From assembly GCA_964453435.1 (NCBI GenBank), contig CAYVQZ010000049.1:1-40210 (forward strand): a stretch of 40,210 bases of DNA, read 5' to 3'. Shown here piece after piece: positions 9,003 through 16,275 of this stretch (position 1 is its first letter; the number at the start of each line of letters is the position of its first letter). The notes beneath the pieces were generated by a model. That model saw nothing but the letters and a program-made list of their open reading frames with translations. It was not told where the DNA came from and did not search any database. Source of the DNA: CAYVQZ01 sp964453435 (GTDB taxonomy: Bacteria > Abyssobacteria > SURF-5). The translations under genes and the position numbers were made by a program.

Positions 9003-9557
9003 ATGCGGCACAGATGGATTCTTTCGAGAGAAAAGGTTTCGCTCCTTGTCGTCGACTACCAGGAAAAGCTTCTGGCGGCGTTCAAGGAACCCGGCGAGTT
9101 CGTGCGGAATTGCGTCAAACTAATCCGATTCGCGAACATCATGAATCTGCCGATTATCTGGACCGAGCAATATCCGCGCGGCTTGGGACCCACCGTGCAG
9201 GAGGCGCAATCCGAACTCTCGAACCTCAAACCGATTGAAAAAGTCAGTTTCAGTTGTTTCGGCGAACCGGCTTTCATAGACGCATTGACCAGGCATCGGT
9301 CGAATCAACTAATGATATGCGGAATCGAAACTCACATATGCGTGGAGCAGACCGTTTTGGACGGCCTCGAATCCGGGTACTCGATGCATGTTATCGCGGA
9401 TGCGTGCGCGTCTCGAAGAAAACGAGACCATAAGAGCGGGTTGCGGAAGATGGAGCAAGCGGGCGCGGTCATATCCTGCGCCGAGATGGCGATGTACGAA
9501 ATACTCGGGCGCTCCGATTCGCCGGAGTTTCGAGAAGCGCTGCAAATTGTGAAATGA
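9003..9557 (+). CDS. Isochorismatase-like cysteine hydrolase
   Basis: 184-aa protein of the isochorismatase/nicotinamidase superfamily. The catalytic triad is visible: D18 in LLVVDYQEK, K80 in EKVSFSCF and C113 in GIETHICVEQT. The length and the short FREKVSF-type middle resemble the YcaC/ribonuclease-like unknown branch rather than nicotinamidase, which has additional metal ligands. The likely reaction is hydrolysis of an amide or a related C-N bond; the substrate is unknown. GGGGAG precedes the ATG. It is the third gene of the operon and is followed by a 390-base leader region of the prepilin gene. Confidence 0.85.
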   Translation: MRHRWILSREKVSLLVVDYQEKLLAAFKEPGEFVRNCVKLIRFANIMNLPIIWTEQYPRGLGPTVQEAQSELSNLKPIEKVSFSCFGEPAFIDALTRHRSNQLMICGIETHICVEQTVLDGLESGYSMHVIADACASRRKRDHKSGLRKMEQAGAVISCAEMAMYEILGRSDSPEFREALQIVK

Positions 9558-9746
9558 CTTCTCGCCGATATGCCGAGGTGAGCCTGTCCCACGGCTTGAC
9601 GGTTGTGCGAGATGCGAGCGTAGAGAGAGCCGGGTCCGGGCTCATATGAACCCGTGCGTGCGCATTTTGCGGATTGCGCGGCGGCATTCATTAAAAAGCA
9701 ATATTATTTCTTATACATGCAGCAAGAGGTTGTTTCGAAAAAGTTG

Positions 9747-9775
9747 TTGACAAGCCGGCGCTGGCGTGATATACT
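9747..9775 (+). promoter_or_regulatory. Strong predicted promoter for prepilin gene
   Basis: Perfect -35 TTGACA (9747-9752), 17-base spacer, -10 TATACT (9770-9775). The start would be near 9782, leaving an untranslated leader of about 166 bases before the ATG at 9948. Confidence 0.65.
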
Positions 9776-9832
9776 TCTAATTGCCCTTTCAAAATGTTGT
9801 ATCTCCTCACTAAATGAACCAATCTGCGATAG

Positions 9833-9908
9833 CCGATACCTAACAAATCGGAGTTATTACTTTTTTCAAACGGCACAATCTAACCGATTTTGTGCAGGGG
9901 GGAATCGG
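9833..9908 (+). promoter_or_regulatory. Paired hairpins in prepilin leader
   Basis: The leader contains two small stem-loops built on the same arms: CCGAT/ATCGG (9833-9837 with 9847-9851) and CCGATT/AATCGG (9884-9889 with 9903-9908). The second ends 39 bases before the start codon. They could affect mRNA stability or translation; I do not recognise a known riboswitch class. Confidence 0.3.
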
Positions 9909-9947
9909 CATGTGTTTGATTGGTGAGAAGAAAGGGGTAATTTGATT

Positions 9948-10271
9948 ATGAGCAAACTGTTTCGTGGCCGCAAGGGCTTCACTCTTGTCGAGCTGCTGGT
10001 GGTTATCGCCATCATTGGTATCTTAGCTGCGATTCTGCTACCAGCCCTGGCAAAGGCAAGAGAGTCGGCCCGTCGTTCTGCTTGCGTGAACAATCNNNNN
10101 NNNNNNNNNNNNNNNNNNNNNNNNNNNNNNNNNNNNNNNNNNNNNNNNNNNNNNNNNNNNNNNNNNNNNNNNNNNNNNNNNNNNNNNNNNNNNNNGGATT
10201 GGCCGATGTCGCCGATCTACGCGGCTCTGAATGGCGGTATTGTCGATATAGGTTACGATTATTGTCCGTAA
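9948..10271 (+). CDS. Type IV/II prepilin-like protein, interrupted by assembly gap
   Basis: The N-terminus is a class III prepilin signal: a short basic leader, GRKG, then the methylated Phe of FTLVELLVVIAIIGILAAIL, followed by LPALAKARESARRSACVNN, typical of the H-x9-DG/DUF1559-type pseudopilins abundant in PVC-like phyla. Cleavage is expected after the Gly before Phe, and the product would be inserted in the inner membrane and assembled into a pilus or secretion pseudopilus. Bases 10096-10195 are Ns, so the middle and the true length are unknown. The end, ALNGGIVDIGYDYCP, is in frame across the 100-base gap, but the frame is arbitrary. ATG at 9948 follows GAAAGGGG. Strong promoter and terminator suggest high expression. 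Confidence 0.8.
   Translation: MSKLFRGRKGFTLVELLVVIAIIGILAAILLPALAKARESARRSACVNNXXXXXXXXXXXXXXXXXXXXXXXXXXXXXXXXXXDWPMSPIYAALNGGIVDIGYDYCP
10096..10195. other. Assembly gap of 100 Ns
   Basis: Exactly 100 undetermined bases, the usual placeholder for a gap of unknown size. The two sides may be further apart than shown, and the prepilin gene should not be read through it. Confidence 0.99.
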
Positions 10272-10302
10272 CAAAACAGTTTTAACCGACCTGTCTGCAC
10301 TG

Positions 10303-10342
10303 GTGAAGGGGAAAACAATGTTTTCCCCTTCACTTTTTTTTC
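10303..10342 (+). terminator. Rho-independent terminator after prepilin gene
   Basis: A perfect 14-bp stem (10303-10316 with 10320-10333, sequence GTGAAGGGGAAAAC and its complement), a 3-base loop and a run of nine Ts (10334-10342), 31 bases beyond the prepilin stop. This is among the clearest regulatory signals in the window. Confidence 0.93.
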
Positions 10343-10457
10343 GTTTGCGGCGATGTTTTTTCACCGTTCATTCCAGGCAATGTGTCGGGCCATACCGTCC
10401 CATTCATGAAATCCTCTTTCAGGCCGCGGTTGCGAACCCGGTTGCCGGGCTCATCCG

Positions 10458-12365
10458 CTAGAGCCTGCTGACCCCCGAGAATTCGGGCGCATGGCAACGC
10501 TCTCTGTTGCAGCTCGGACAGAACCGCCAGTTCTTTTCAAGAAATCGACCACACTCGGGACATTTATCCTTGAGCGTAAAGCCACAAGCCGGGCACGCGA
10601 TGTATGAGCGCTCGATTCGCACGGAGCATCTCGGACAGACTTCGGGAATTGACTCTTCCGCAACAACGACATTCCAAATTTCACTCGCAGCGGTCTCCCC
10701 GATGGCAACCTTTTCGACAAAATCGGAAAGCAACGATTTCATCCCGTTGAGTTTTGCGAGGGTCTGGATGACCGATTCGGGTTCCTGGTTTTCAATTGAC
10801 TTCCTCAAATCGTTGTTGACCGCCAACAGTTCTCCCACGGCCATTCGCCCGGAAAAACCCCTGTGCTTGCAGTGCCGGCATCCTCTTCCCCTCCGCCACG
10901 TCAGTGTCTTGGCTTCAGGCAGAATCAACTCCACCTGTTCATATTCCTCCAAAGATGGTTCGTAGACCTCCACACAGTGTTTGCAAAGCTTTCTGACAAG
11001 CCGTTGCGCCAAAACGTAAAGGAGCGTGGAGCTTACGAAGAACGGGGGCATGCCGAGGTTCACAAGGCGCGTCACCGCAGAAGGCGCATCGTTGGTGTGA
11101 AGCGTGCTGAACACAAGATGGCCGGTCATTCCGGCGCGCAGGGCGATCTCGGCTGTTTCGGGGTCGCGTATCTCCCCCACCATTATCACATCGGGGTCCT
11201 GACGCAGGATTGAGCGGAGCACGTAGGGAAACGTGAGTCCCGCTTTCGGATTCACCTGCACCTGGTTCACTTTTGGAATCTCATACTCCACCGGATCCTC
11301 CACGGTGACAATATTAATTCTCGGAGTCCTGATTTCGTGAAGAATCGAGTTCAGCGTTGTGCTCTTGCCGGAGCCGGTAGGGCCGGTGATCAGAACAAGT
11401 CCTTGTTTACGCGTATTGAAACGGCGCATCTGCTCCAGTTGTGATGGTATGAACCCGAGGTCGTCCAGTTTCACGTGGCTGCTTTTCCTTTCGAGCAGCC
11501 GGATTGCGACCTTCTCTCCGAAGACCATTGGGAGCGTGGATATTCGAAGGTCAAAATACCGGCGCCCGACGGAAATTCTCATCTTTCCATCCTGGGGGAT
11601 TCTCTTCTCCGCTATGTCCATATTAGCCATGATCTTGATTCGTGATACGACCGGCCGATGTATCCACTGGGGGAGATGATGCATTTCATAAAGCACTCCG
11701 TCGATTCTGTTACGGACAATCAGCGAATCCGCTTGAGGCTCCATATGAATGTCGGTGGCGTGTTCCTCGATTGCCTCGTTAATAATTATGTTGACTATCT
11801 TCACGATAGGGGCCTGCTGACTCTGATTCTTCAAATCGCTTAGGTCCTCCTCTTTGCCATTTTCGCTTTCTGCAAGCGTTACGACGCTGAAGAGACCGTC
11901 CAATCCGGGAAGAGATTCGGAAATCTCTGACGCGCTGTCCGCTTTATGGTATTTTTTGATTGCTTGCTCGATTTGGGTCGGGTCCGCCATTGCAAGTTTC
12001 AGGTCGCATTTAGTCAGTTGATTCAAGTCGTCGATAGCCTGGAGGTTCAGCGGGTCGGACATCACGACGAGAAGGTGGTCTCCGTCTCTTTTAATCGGAA
12101 GGCAACCGTATTTCAAGGCAAGGTTTTTCGGAAATACCTTCACGGTCTTCGAGTCTATTTCCAATGATTCAAGGTCGAGGAATGGGAGTTCCAATTGGAG
12201 CGCGAGCATTTTGAGGAGGTCAGTTTTTGAGACGCGGTTACTCTCGATGAGTATTTCACCGATGCGCCTCTTGTTCGACAGTTGCTGGCTTTCCAGAGCC
12301 AGGCGGAGTTCATCCTCGGTAATGAGTTTGTTGAGCACAAGCAAATCCCCGAGCCTGATTTTCAT
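10458..12365 (-). CDS. pilB: PilB/GspE-type assembly ATPase with C-terminal double zinc ribbon
   Basis: 635-aa hexameric ATPase expected to power type IV pilus or type II secretion assembly at the inner membrane. An N-terminal MshEN-like domain (about 1-140, RLGDLLVLNKLI) precedes the ATPase. Walker A is GPTGSGKST (328-336), Asp box/Walker B is PDVIMVGEIRDPETA (391-405), and the His box is GHLVFSTLHTNDA. The family zinc site is C461, C464, C496 and C499. Unusually, residues 577-619 add two rubredoxin-like ribbons: C577/C580 with C591/C594, and C602/C605 with C616/C619. The ATG at 12365 has GGGAG upstream at 8 bases. It converges on the prepilin gene, its likely partner. Confidence 0.92.
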   Translation of the reverse strand: MKIRLGDLLVLNKLITEDELRLALESQQLSNKRRIGEILIESNRVSKTDLLKMLALQLELPFLDLESLEIDSKTVKVFPKNLALKYGCLPIKRDGDHLLVVMSDPLNLQAIDDLNQLTKCDLKLAMADPTQIEQAIKKYHKADSASEISESLPGLDGLFSVVTLAESENGKEEDLSDLKNQSQQAPIVKIVNIIINEAIEEHATDIHMEPQADSLIVRNRIDGVLYEMHHLPQWIHRPVVSRIKIMANMDIAEKRIPQDGKMRISVGRRYFDLRISTLPMVFGEKVAIRLLERKSSHVKLDDLGFIPSQLEQMRRFNTRKQGLVLITGPTGSGKSTTLNSILHEIRTPRINIVTVEDPVEYEIPKVNQVQVNPKAGLTFPYVLRSILRQDPDVIMVGEIRDPETAEIALRAGMTGHLVFSTLHTNDAPSAVTRLVNLGMPPFFVSSTLLYVLAQRLVRKLCKHCVEVYEPSLEEYEQVELILPEAKTLTWRRGRGCRHCKHRGFSGRMAVGELLAVNNDLRKSIENQEPESVIQTLAKLNGMKSLLSDFVEKVAIGETAASEIWNVVVAEESIPEVCPRCSVRIERSYIACPACGFTLKDKCPECGRFLEKNWRFCPSCNRERCHAPEFSGVSRL

Positions 12366-13127
12366 AGCGATTTCTCCCGAAAAAGCAAGGCGGATAAAAA
12401 AACGCGAACCTGACATGAATAGCTGAATTATTTATGAGCAGCGTGTTGAACCATAGAAAACCCTCTTATCGGACATTTTCACCGTTTCCACGGCCATAAG
12501 GTTACCAGATAATTTCGATACAAAAACGATACGAATTGTATTGTTTTCGCGAACAAAACCGACAACTTTTGTGCCTTTTTAACCACAAAGGGAGTGGGCA
12601 TCCTTTGAGCGCCTGCGCATTATTCGCCCCGTCCCTTGTCCTGTCCCGTTATCCGCCTTGGAGAACGGTTCGCCCCAATGGCGGCGGGTAACCTGCTAAC
12701 GCCTCTGTTTCCAAAAACATACAAACAAAACCAAACAGGCTTTGCGCCAACGTGTGCGGGAAATTGCATCGACGCGCCAGACACAACTTACCATTTTTGA
12801 CCGCACCGTCTCGCTACACCGAACAGCATAGCAACAAGAGCAAGTCCTATACCAAGTTCTGCATGCCGCGCAGCCAGAAGAGAGCGTTCGGGTGCAACAG
12901 AAACAATGAAATTACGCGCTATTTTCCCACAAACAAAATGCGCAGTGGAACAGGTGGAGTGTCCGATGCGTCGTCTGACCGAAGTTTGGAGGACGCTTTG
13001 CAGAGTTGGTGCGGAATCGGGCAGTAGAGCGTCTTTCCGCAAGCCCGTTCATTCTGAAGTCAAGGGGCAGGCGCCGCTTCCATCGGCGAGTCGCGGGCAT
13101 ATGGCGTGAAGAGTAGCGTGATGTGGT
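12366..13127. other. Intergenic region upstream of pilB
   Basis: About 760 bases without a supported gene. An AT-rich portion (12500-12600) holds the hairpin listed separately and could include the pilB promoter, though I cannot assign clear -35/-10 boxes. The GC-richer remainder (12600-13127) has open frames on both strands with no recognisable motif. Confidence 0.5.
12523..12547. repeat. AT-rich inverted repeat upstream of pilB
   Basis: AAAACGATAC (12523-12532) and GTATTGTTTT (12538-12547) form a 10-bp stem with one G-T wobble and the loop GAATT. It lies about 160 bases before the pilB start. It may be an operator or an mRNA leader structure. Confidence 0.5.
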
Positions 13128-13772
13128 TTAAAGCAACGAGGTCGGGGGACGCCCCAACCGCTCGAGCAACGCACCCAAGCGCTCGCCCTTTTCTCCTTCC
13201 GCGAGAAGCAGTTCAATCGTTCGGCGCAGGCATTCCGCGACTTCGTCGGGTGTCCCGAATTCTGCGACCTTTTCCGCCAGGCGCGGATGCCGACCGAGTT
13301 TGCCGCCAACCGCGACCTCGTGCCGCGCGCCGGCAACGTGCAGGGCGTCGCTCTGACATGCCCGCACACAGTCCGAGCAACCTATGCAGCGCTCTTTATC
13401 GATGACCGGCTTGCCCTCGACGAGAACCAACGCTCCTTCCTTGCAAGCCTTTTCACACAGAGCGCACTCGTTGCAAAGCGATTCGTCGAATTCAACGTTC
13501 CCGCGTCCGATGACTGCGAAATCGCGTATCTGCGGTTGAGCGCAGGCGTTCGGGCAGCCGGTGACGGCGACGCAAAACTGGCTGTGAAAGTTGAACGGCT
13601 TTGACAACCGCTCTTCCAACCGGCGCTTAATCTCCGGGGCATCGAGCATCTCCCCCAGTTTTCGGGCCACGCATTTCACATCGATGACCGCCATCGGACA
13701 ACCGGGTTCTCCGCCCGCCCGACAGGTCACGACTTCTGTCACGTCTTTCGTTTCCGGAAGCTTGTCATTCAT
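13128..13772 (-). CDS. Small sulfite/nitrite-reductase-like protein with two [4Fe-4S] ferredoxin motifs
   Basis: 214 aa. The sirohaem/[4Fe-4S] half is short: C17 and C25 (CRAGGEPGC) and C73/C77 in VTGCPNACAQPQIRDFAVIG, as in dissimilatory and low-molecular-mass sulfite reductases. A bacterial ferredoxin domain follows with C100, C103, C106, C110 and C129, C132, C135, C139, each in C-x2-C-x2-C-x3-C spacing. The N-terminal half-domain of full sulfite reductases is absent. The form resembles the DsrA-like proteins of anaerobes and methanogens whose substrate (sulfite, nitrite or other) is unsettled. It is cytoplasmic. The start at 13772 has only a weak ribosome-binding site. A CRP/FNR-type palindrome lies 72 bases upstream. 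Confidence 0.82.
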   Translation of the reverse strand: MNDKLPETKDVTEVVTCRAGGEPGCPMAVIDVKCVARKLGEMLDAPEIKRRLEERLSKPFNFHSQFCVAVTGCPNACAQPQIRDFAVIGRGNVEFDESLCNECALCEKACKEGALVLVEGKPVIDKERCIGCSDCVRACQSDALHVAGARHEVAVGGKLGRHPRLAEKVAEFGTPDEVAECLRRTIELLLAEGEKGERLGALLERLGRPPTSLL

Positions 13773-13843
13773 GGTTTACCGCCGAATTTCGAATGTCTTC
13801 TTATTTGTCCATACTTATGTTACCTCAAAAACACCTGACTTTC

Positions 13844-13859
13844 TGTGATATAAATCACT
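13844..13859. promoter_or_regulatory. CRP/FNR/HcpR-type operator upstream of sulfite-reductase-like gene
   Basis: TGTGATATAAATCACT matches TGTGA-N6-TCACA at 9 of 10 half-site positions and contains the perfect palindrome GTGAT-N4-ATCAC (13845-13858). On the minus strand a plausible -10 (TAACAT, 13818-13823) lies where a start near 13811 would put the palindrome centre at about -40.5, the class II activator position. HcpR and FNR-like regulators use such sites in anaerobes. Confidence 0.55.
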
Positions 13860-13953
13860 GGAATCGGAGAATTGCATTTACCTCGCGATTCGCTGATCCG
13901 TGCTGCGGGAACCGAGAGCGCATCCGATAAGTCCACGGGGTGATTTTTACTCA

Positions 13954-14373
13954 GGGGACAGTGAGTGTGTCCGATAATTTACTGATGGTCGCTTCGGGAA
14001 CAGTCCCTATTCTATCCCGCGGATTGCGCGGTCACGCGAAGCGCGGGATTCCCTCAGCGAAGGAATAACTGGATTCCCGGTCAAGCCGGGGAATGGTCCA
14101 GCGAGTCCGCGTGATTTCGCTGCGCTCAACGCAAAAGACGGGGCGATTCCGTAATTGAGTACAGTGAATCCGTCTCACGATTACCAAGCGCAGGGGACTG
14201 TCCCAGATTTACGGGCACGAAGTGCCGTAGAATCGGGACTGTTCCCGAAGCGAACAACCTTCACCATGAACCGTGGGACAGTCTCACAGCCCCCTTCGCT
14301 GGCGTTTCGGTTATTGGGGGACATCATGCGGCATGGTGTCCCCCAATAACCTGCATGAGCAAGCGTGGGACAG
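13954..14373. repeat. Cluster of GGGACAG/CTGTCCC palindromic motifs
   Basis: At least six copies of a GGGACAG/CTGTCCC-type motif occur in 420 bases: GGGGACAGT (13954), GGGAACAGTCCC (13996-14007), GGGGACTGTCCC (14193-14204), GGGACTGTTCCC (14235-14246), GTGGGACAGTCTCAC (14273-14287) and GTGGGACAG (14365-14373). A separate hairpin around 14072-14095 carries ATTCCCGG-TCAA-GCCGGGGAAT. The pattern resembles REP-type elements, but no REP-associated transposase is present in the window. Confidence 0.65.
14311..14349. repeat. Long near-perfect hairpin
   Basis: Arms 14311-14329 and 14331-14349 (TTATTGGGGGACATCATGC and its complement) pair over 19 positions with one mismatch and almost no loop. The right arm contains the 17-base repeat also found at 2433-2449. 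Confidence 0.75.
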
Positions 14374-14596
14374 ATTCGATTACCGGATGAACCATATCGG
14401 AAATTTCTTCCCCGTCTCGCTATTTCAAGGAAGAAATTACCTCACAATCGGTCGATATGTCAAAGGACATGGATGGGTCGGCACGATGTAACACCTTCAA
14501 CGCGATACACTTATGGACAAGGAACGGAGAATGGCATCGAATTTGACTTCAAAATTGTTCTTTGGAAAGCGCAAGGCCTGCGATTCGGGAGGAAAA

Positions 14597-14770
14597 ATGA
14601 AAGAGAAGAGCCCGGTAATACAATGCTGCGTGTGTCTCAAAGTGCGGAAGAGCGGGAAATGGGTGAAAGTTCGTCGGCCGTACGAAGCCATGGAGCACGC
14701 CTCGCACACGTATTGTCCCGAATGCATGAAACAGGCGTTCGGCTCGGTCCTCAAAAAATGCAGAGCTTGA
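14597..14770 (+). CDS. 57-aa zinc-ribbon-like small protein
   Basis: Short protein with CCVC near the start (IQCCVCLKVRKSGKWV) and a C-terminal SHTYCPECMKQAFG, a CxxC...CxxC arrangement spaced for one zinc ion. This pattern, including the GxW between the pairs and the SHxxCPEC motif, is common in short bacterial proteins found near two-component or sensory genes. The ATG at 14597 follows GGGAGGAAAA; an in-frame ATG at 14513 lacks such a site. It faces the dacB gene tail to tail, with 38 bases between the stop codons. Role unknown. Confidence 0.7.
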   Translation: MKEKSPVIQCCVCLKVRKSGKWVKVRRPYEAMEHASHTYCPECMKQAFGSVLKKCRA

Positions 14771-14808
14771 CGCGAAAGATTAGGCCGCTGCGCGCGTGCG
14801 CACTCGAT

Positions 14809-16275
14809 TCAGAACTCAGCCAGCTCTTTGCAAATCCTGTCCCTGATTTGCCGCAGCTCGTATGGCTTCCCTTCACCATCGTTGACCACGATGGCGAACG
14901 CCAGCCGCTCCCATGTCCCGTCCGCATAACCTGAGAAGGCAAGCACTCCTTTCAGCGAGCCTGTTTTGCCGCGAATTGCTTCCGGCGCTACGGACTTTGA
15001 CATGCTTTTCAGCGAGTCATCCACGCCCGCGACGGCGAGCGATTCCCTGAACACATCTCGCCATTTGCTTTGGTCCATGAACTTGAGCAACTCGACAATC
15101 GCATGGGCGCTCGCCCGATTCGAGCGGGAGAGTCCGGAACCATCGTATATTTGCACCGCCTCGGAATTGATTCCCGCCTTCGCCAAAAACTTGCGGACGG
15201 CTTCTATCCCGCCTTCGAAAGTCGGCCCATTGCCCGCATGGAGCCCCAATTGTTTGAGAATGAGTTCGGCATGAAGGTTCTGGCTCCGCTTGTTCACGAC
15301 CTTAATCATTTCAGAGAGAGGCTGTGACTCGTGCTCGACAACCGCAACAGCTCCCGGCGGAACGGCCGACCTGCCCGGCGAGGCCAGCCCGCGAGCCTTC
15401 CCGGAAACCGGAATCCCTTCGCGCTCGAGGGTCTCCTTGAAAACGGTGGCCGCGTAGAGTGCGGGAGAATCTACGGCATAATAGAGGATTTGCTCCTTTT
15501 TCCCGGACCAGACGCTTCCACCGACCACGATTGTCGAATCGTTGGTTCCGGGGGAGACCCACACGGAATTATGCTTCCGGTTCGTGGTTGTGGCCCTGTT
15601 GACGAGGCGGGCATACGATGTGGCGGGAGAACAGGCGACCTTCGCCCGTGCGCCCGCCGATTGTCCCGGCCATAAATAAATATCGATGCAGTTGTCGTTG
15701 AACGAGAGCGCGCTCACGCGGGCCGCATACCACTTCCGGGAATCCTTTTCGGGCCACGGACCGAAATACTCGGAATCGAAATAGCTGTCGTCCCCCACCA
15801 CATCGCCGCGCACTTCTCGCAACCCGAGAGCTTTGAGGGAGCCGGCAAACTCCTCAAAGATTGCGGTCGGGCTGTCGGTAAACCGACCCGAAATGTTCGG
15901 GTCGCCCCTTCCGTAGAGTATCAGGTCGCCGTTCAGGACTCCGCCGTCGCCGAGTTCCCCTCCGAAACAGACCGAGGTGCGCGTGGTGAAGTCCGGTCCC
16001 AGGTAGAAAAGCGCCGCCGCCGCGGTGAACAGCTTAACGTTCGAGGCCGGTATCATGGCGGATTCTGCGTTTCGTCCATAGAGAACCTTTCCCGAATCGA
16101 GCGAGACCACTTCAATGGCCCATTTGCTCGCGTCCGGGCCATGTTTTTCCAGAATCTCGTCGATGCGCTTGCCGAGGACCTTTGCCGAGACTGTGTCTTC
16201 TCCGAGCGCGGACGGCGCCGCGACCAGGCACAACAATAGACATATCGCGAATAGAAGCAATCTTCGGCTACGCAT
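14809..16275 (-). CDS. dacB: D-alanyl-D-alanine carboxypeptidase/endopeptidase (PBP4 family)
   Basis: 488-aa class C low-molecular-mass penicillin-binding protein that trims or cleaves peptidoglycan cross-links in the periplasm. An N-terminal signal peptide (about 1-25, hydrophobic LLLFAICLLLCLVAA) is clear. All three catalytic motifs are present: S78-N-V-K81, S331-Q-N333 and K437-T-G439. The large insert between the first two motifs is typical of peptidase family S13. The start overlaps the end of mrfB by 8 bases, so it is the third gene of the mrfA-mrfB-dacB unit and probably translationally coupled. Confidence 0.92.
   Translation of the reverse strand: MRSRRLLLFAICLLLCLVAAPSALGEDTVSAKVLGKRIDEILEKHGPDASKWAIEVVSLDSGKVLYGRNAESAMIPASNVKLFTAAAALFYLGPDFTTRTSVCFGGELGDGGVLNGDLILYGRGDPNISGRFTDSPTAIFEEFAGSLKALGLREVRGDVVGDDSYFDSEYFGPWPEKDSRKWYAARVSALSFNDNCIDIYLWPGQSAGARAKVACSPATSYARLVNRATTTNRKHNSVWVSPGTNDSTIVVGGSVWSGKKEQILYYAVDSPALYAATVFKETLEREGIPVSGKARGLASPGRSAVPPGAVAVVEHESQPLSEMIKVVNKRSQNLHAELILKQLGLHAGNGPTFEGGIEAVRKFLAKAGINSEAVQIYDGSGLSRSNRASAHAIVELLKFMDQSKWRDVFRESLAVAGVDDSLKSMSKSVAPEAIRGKTGSLKGVLAFSGYADGTWERLAFAIVVNDGEGKPYELRQIRDRICKELAEF

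Noticed and set aside
12788..13042. 84-aa minus-strand open frame upstream of pilB
   Set aside because: No domain, no ribosome-binding site and no similarity to neighbours; it is within a region of low coding signal.
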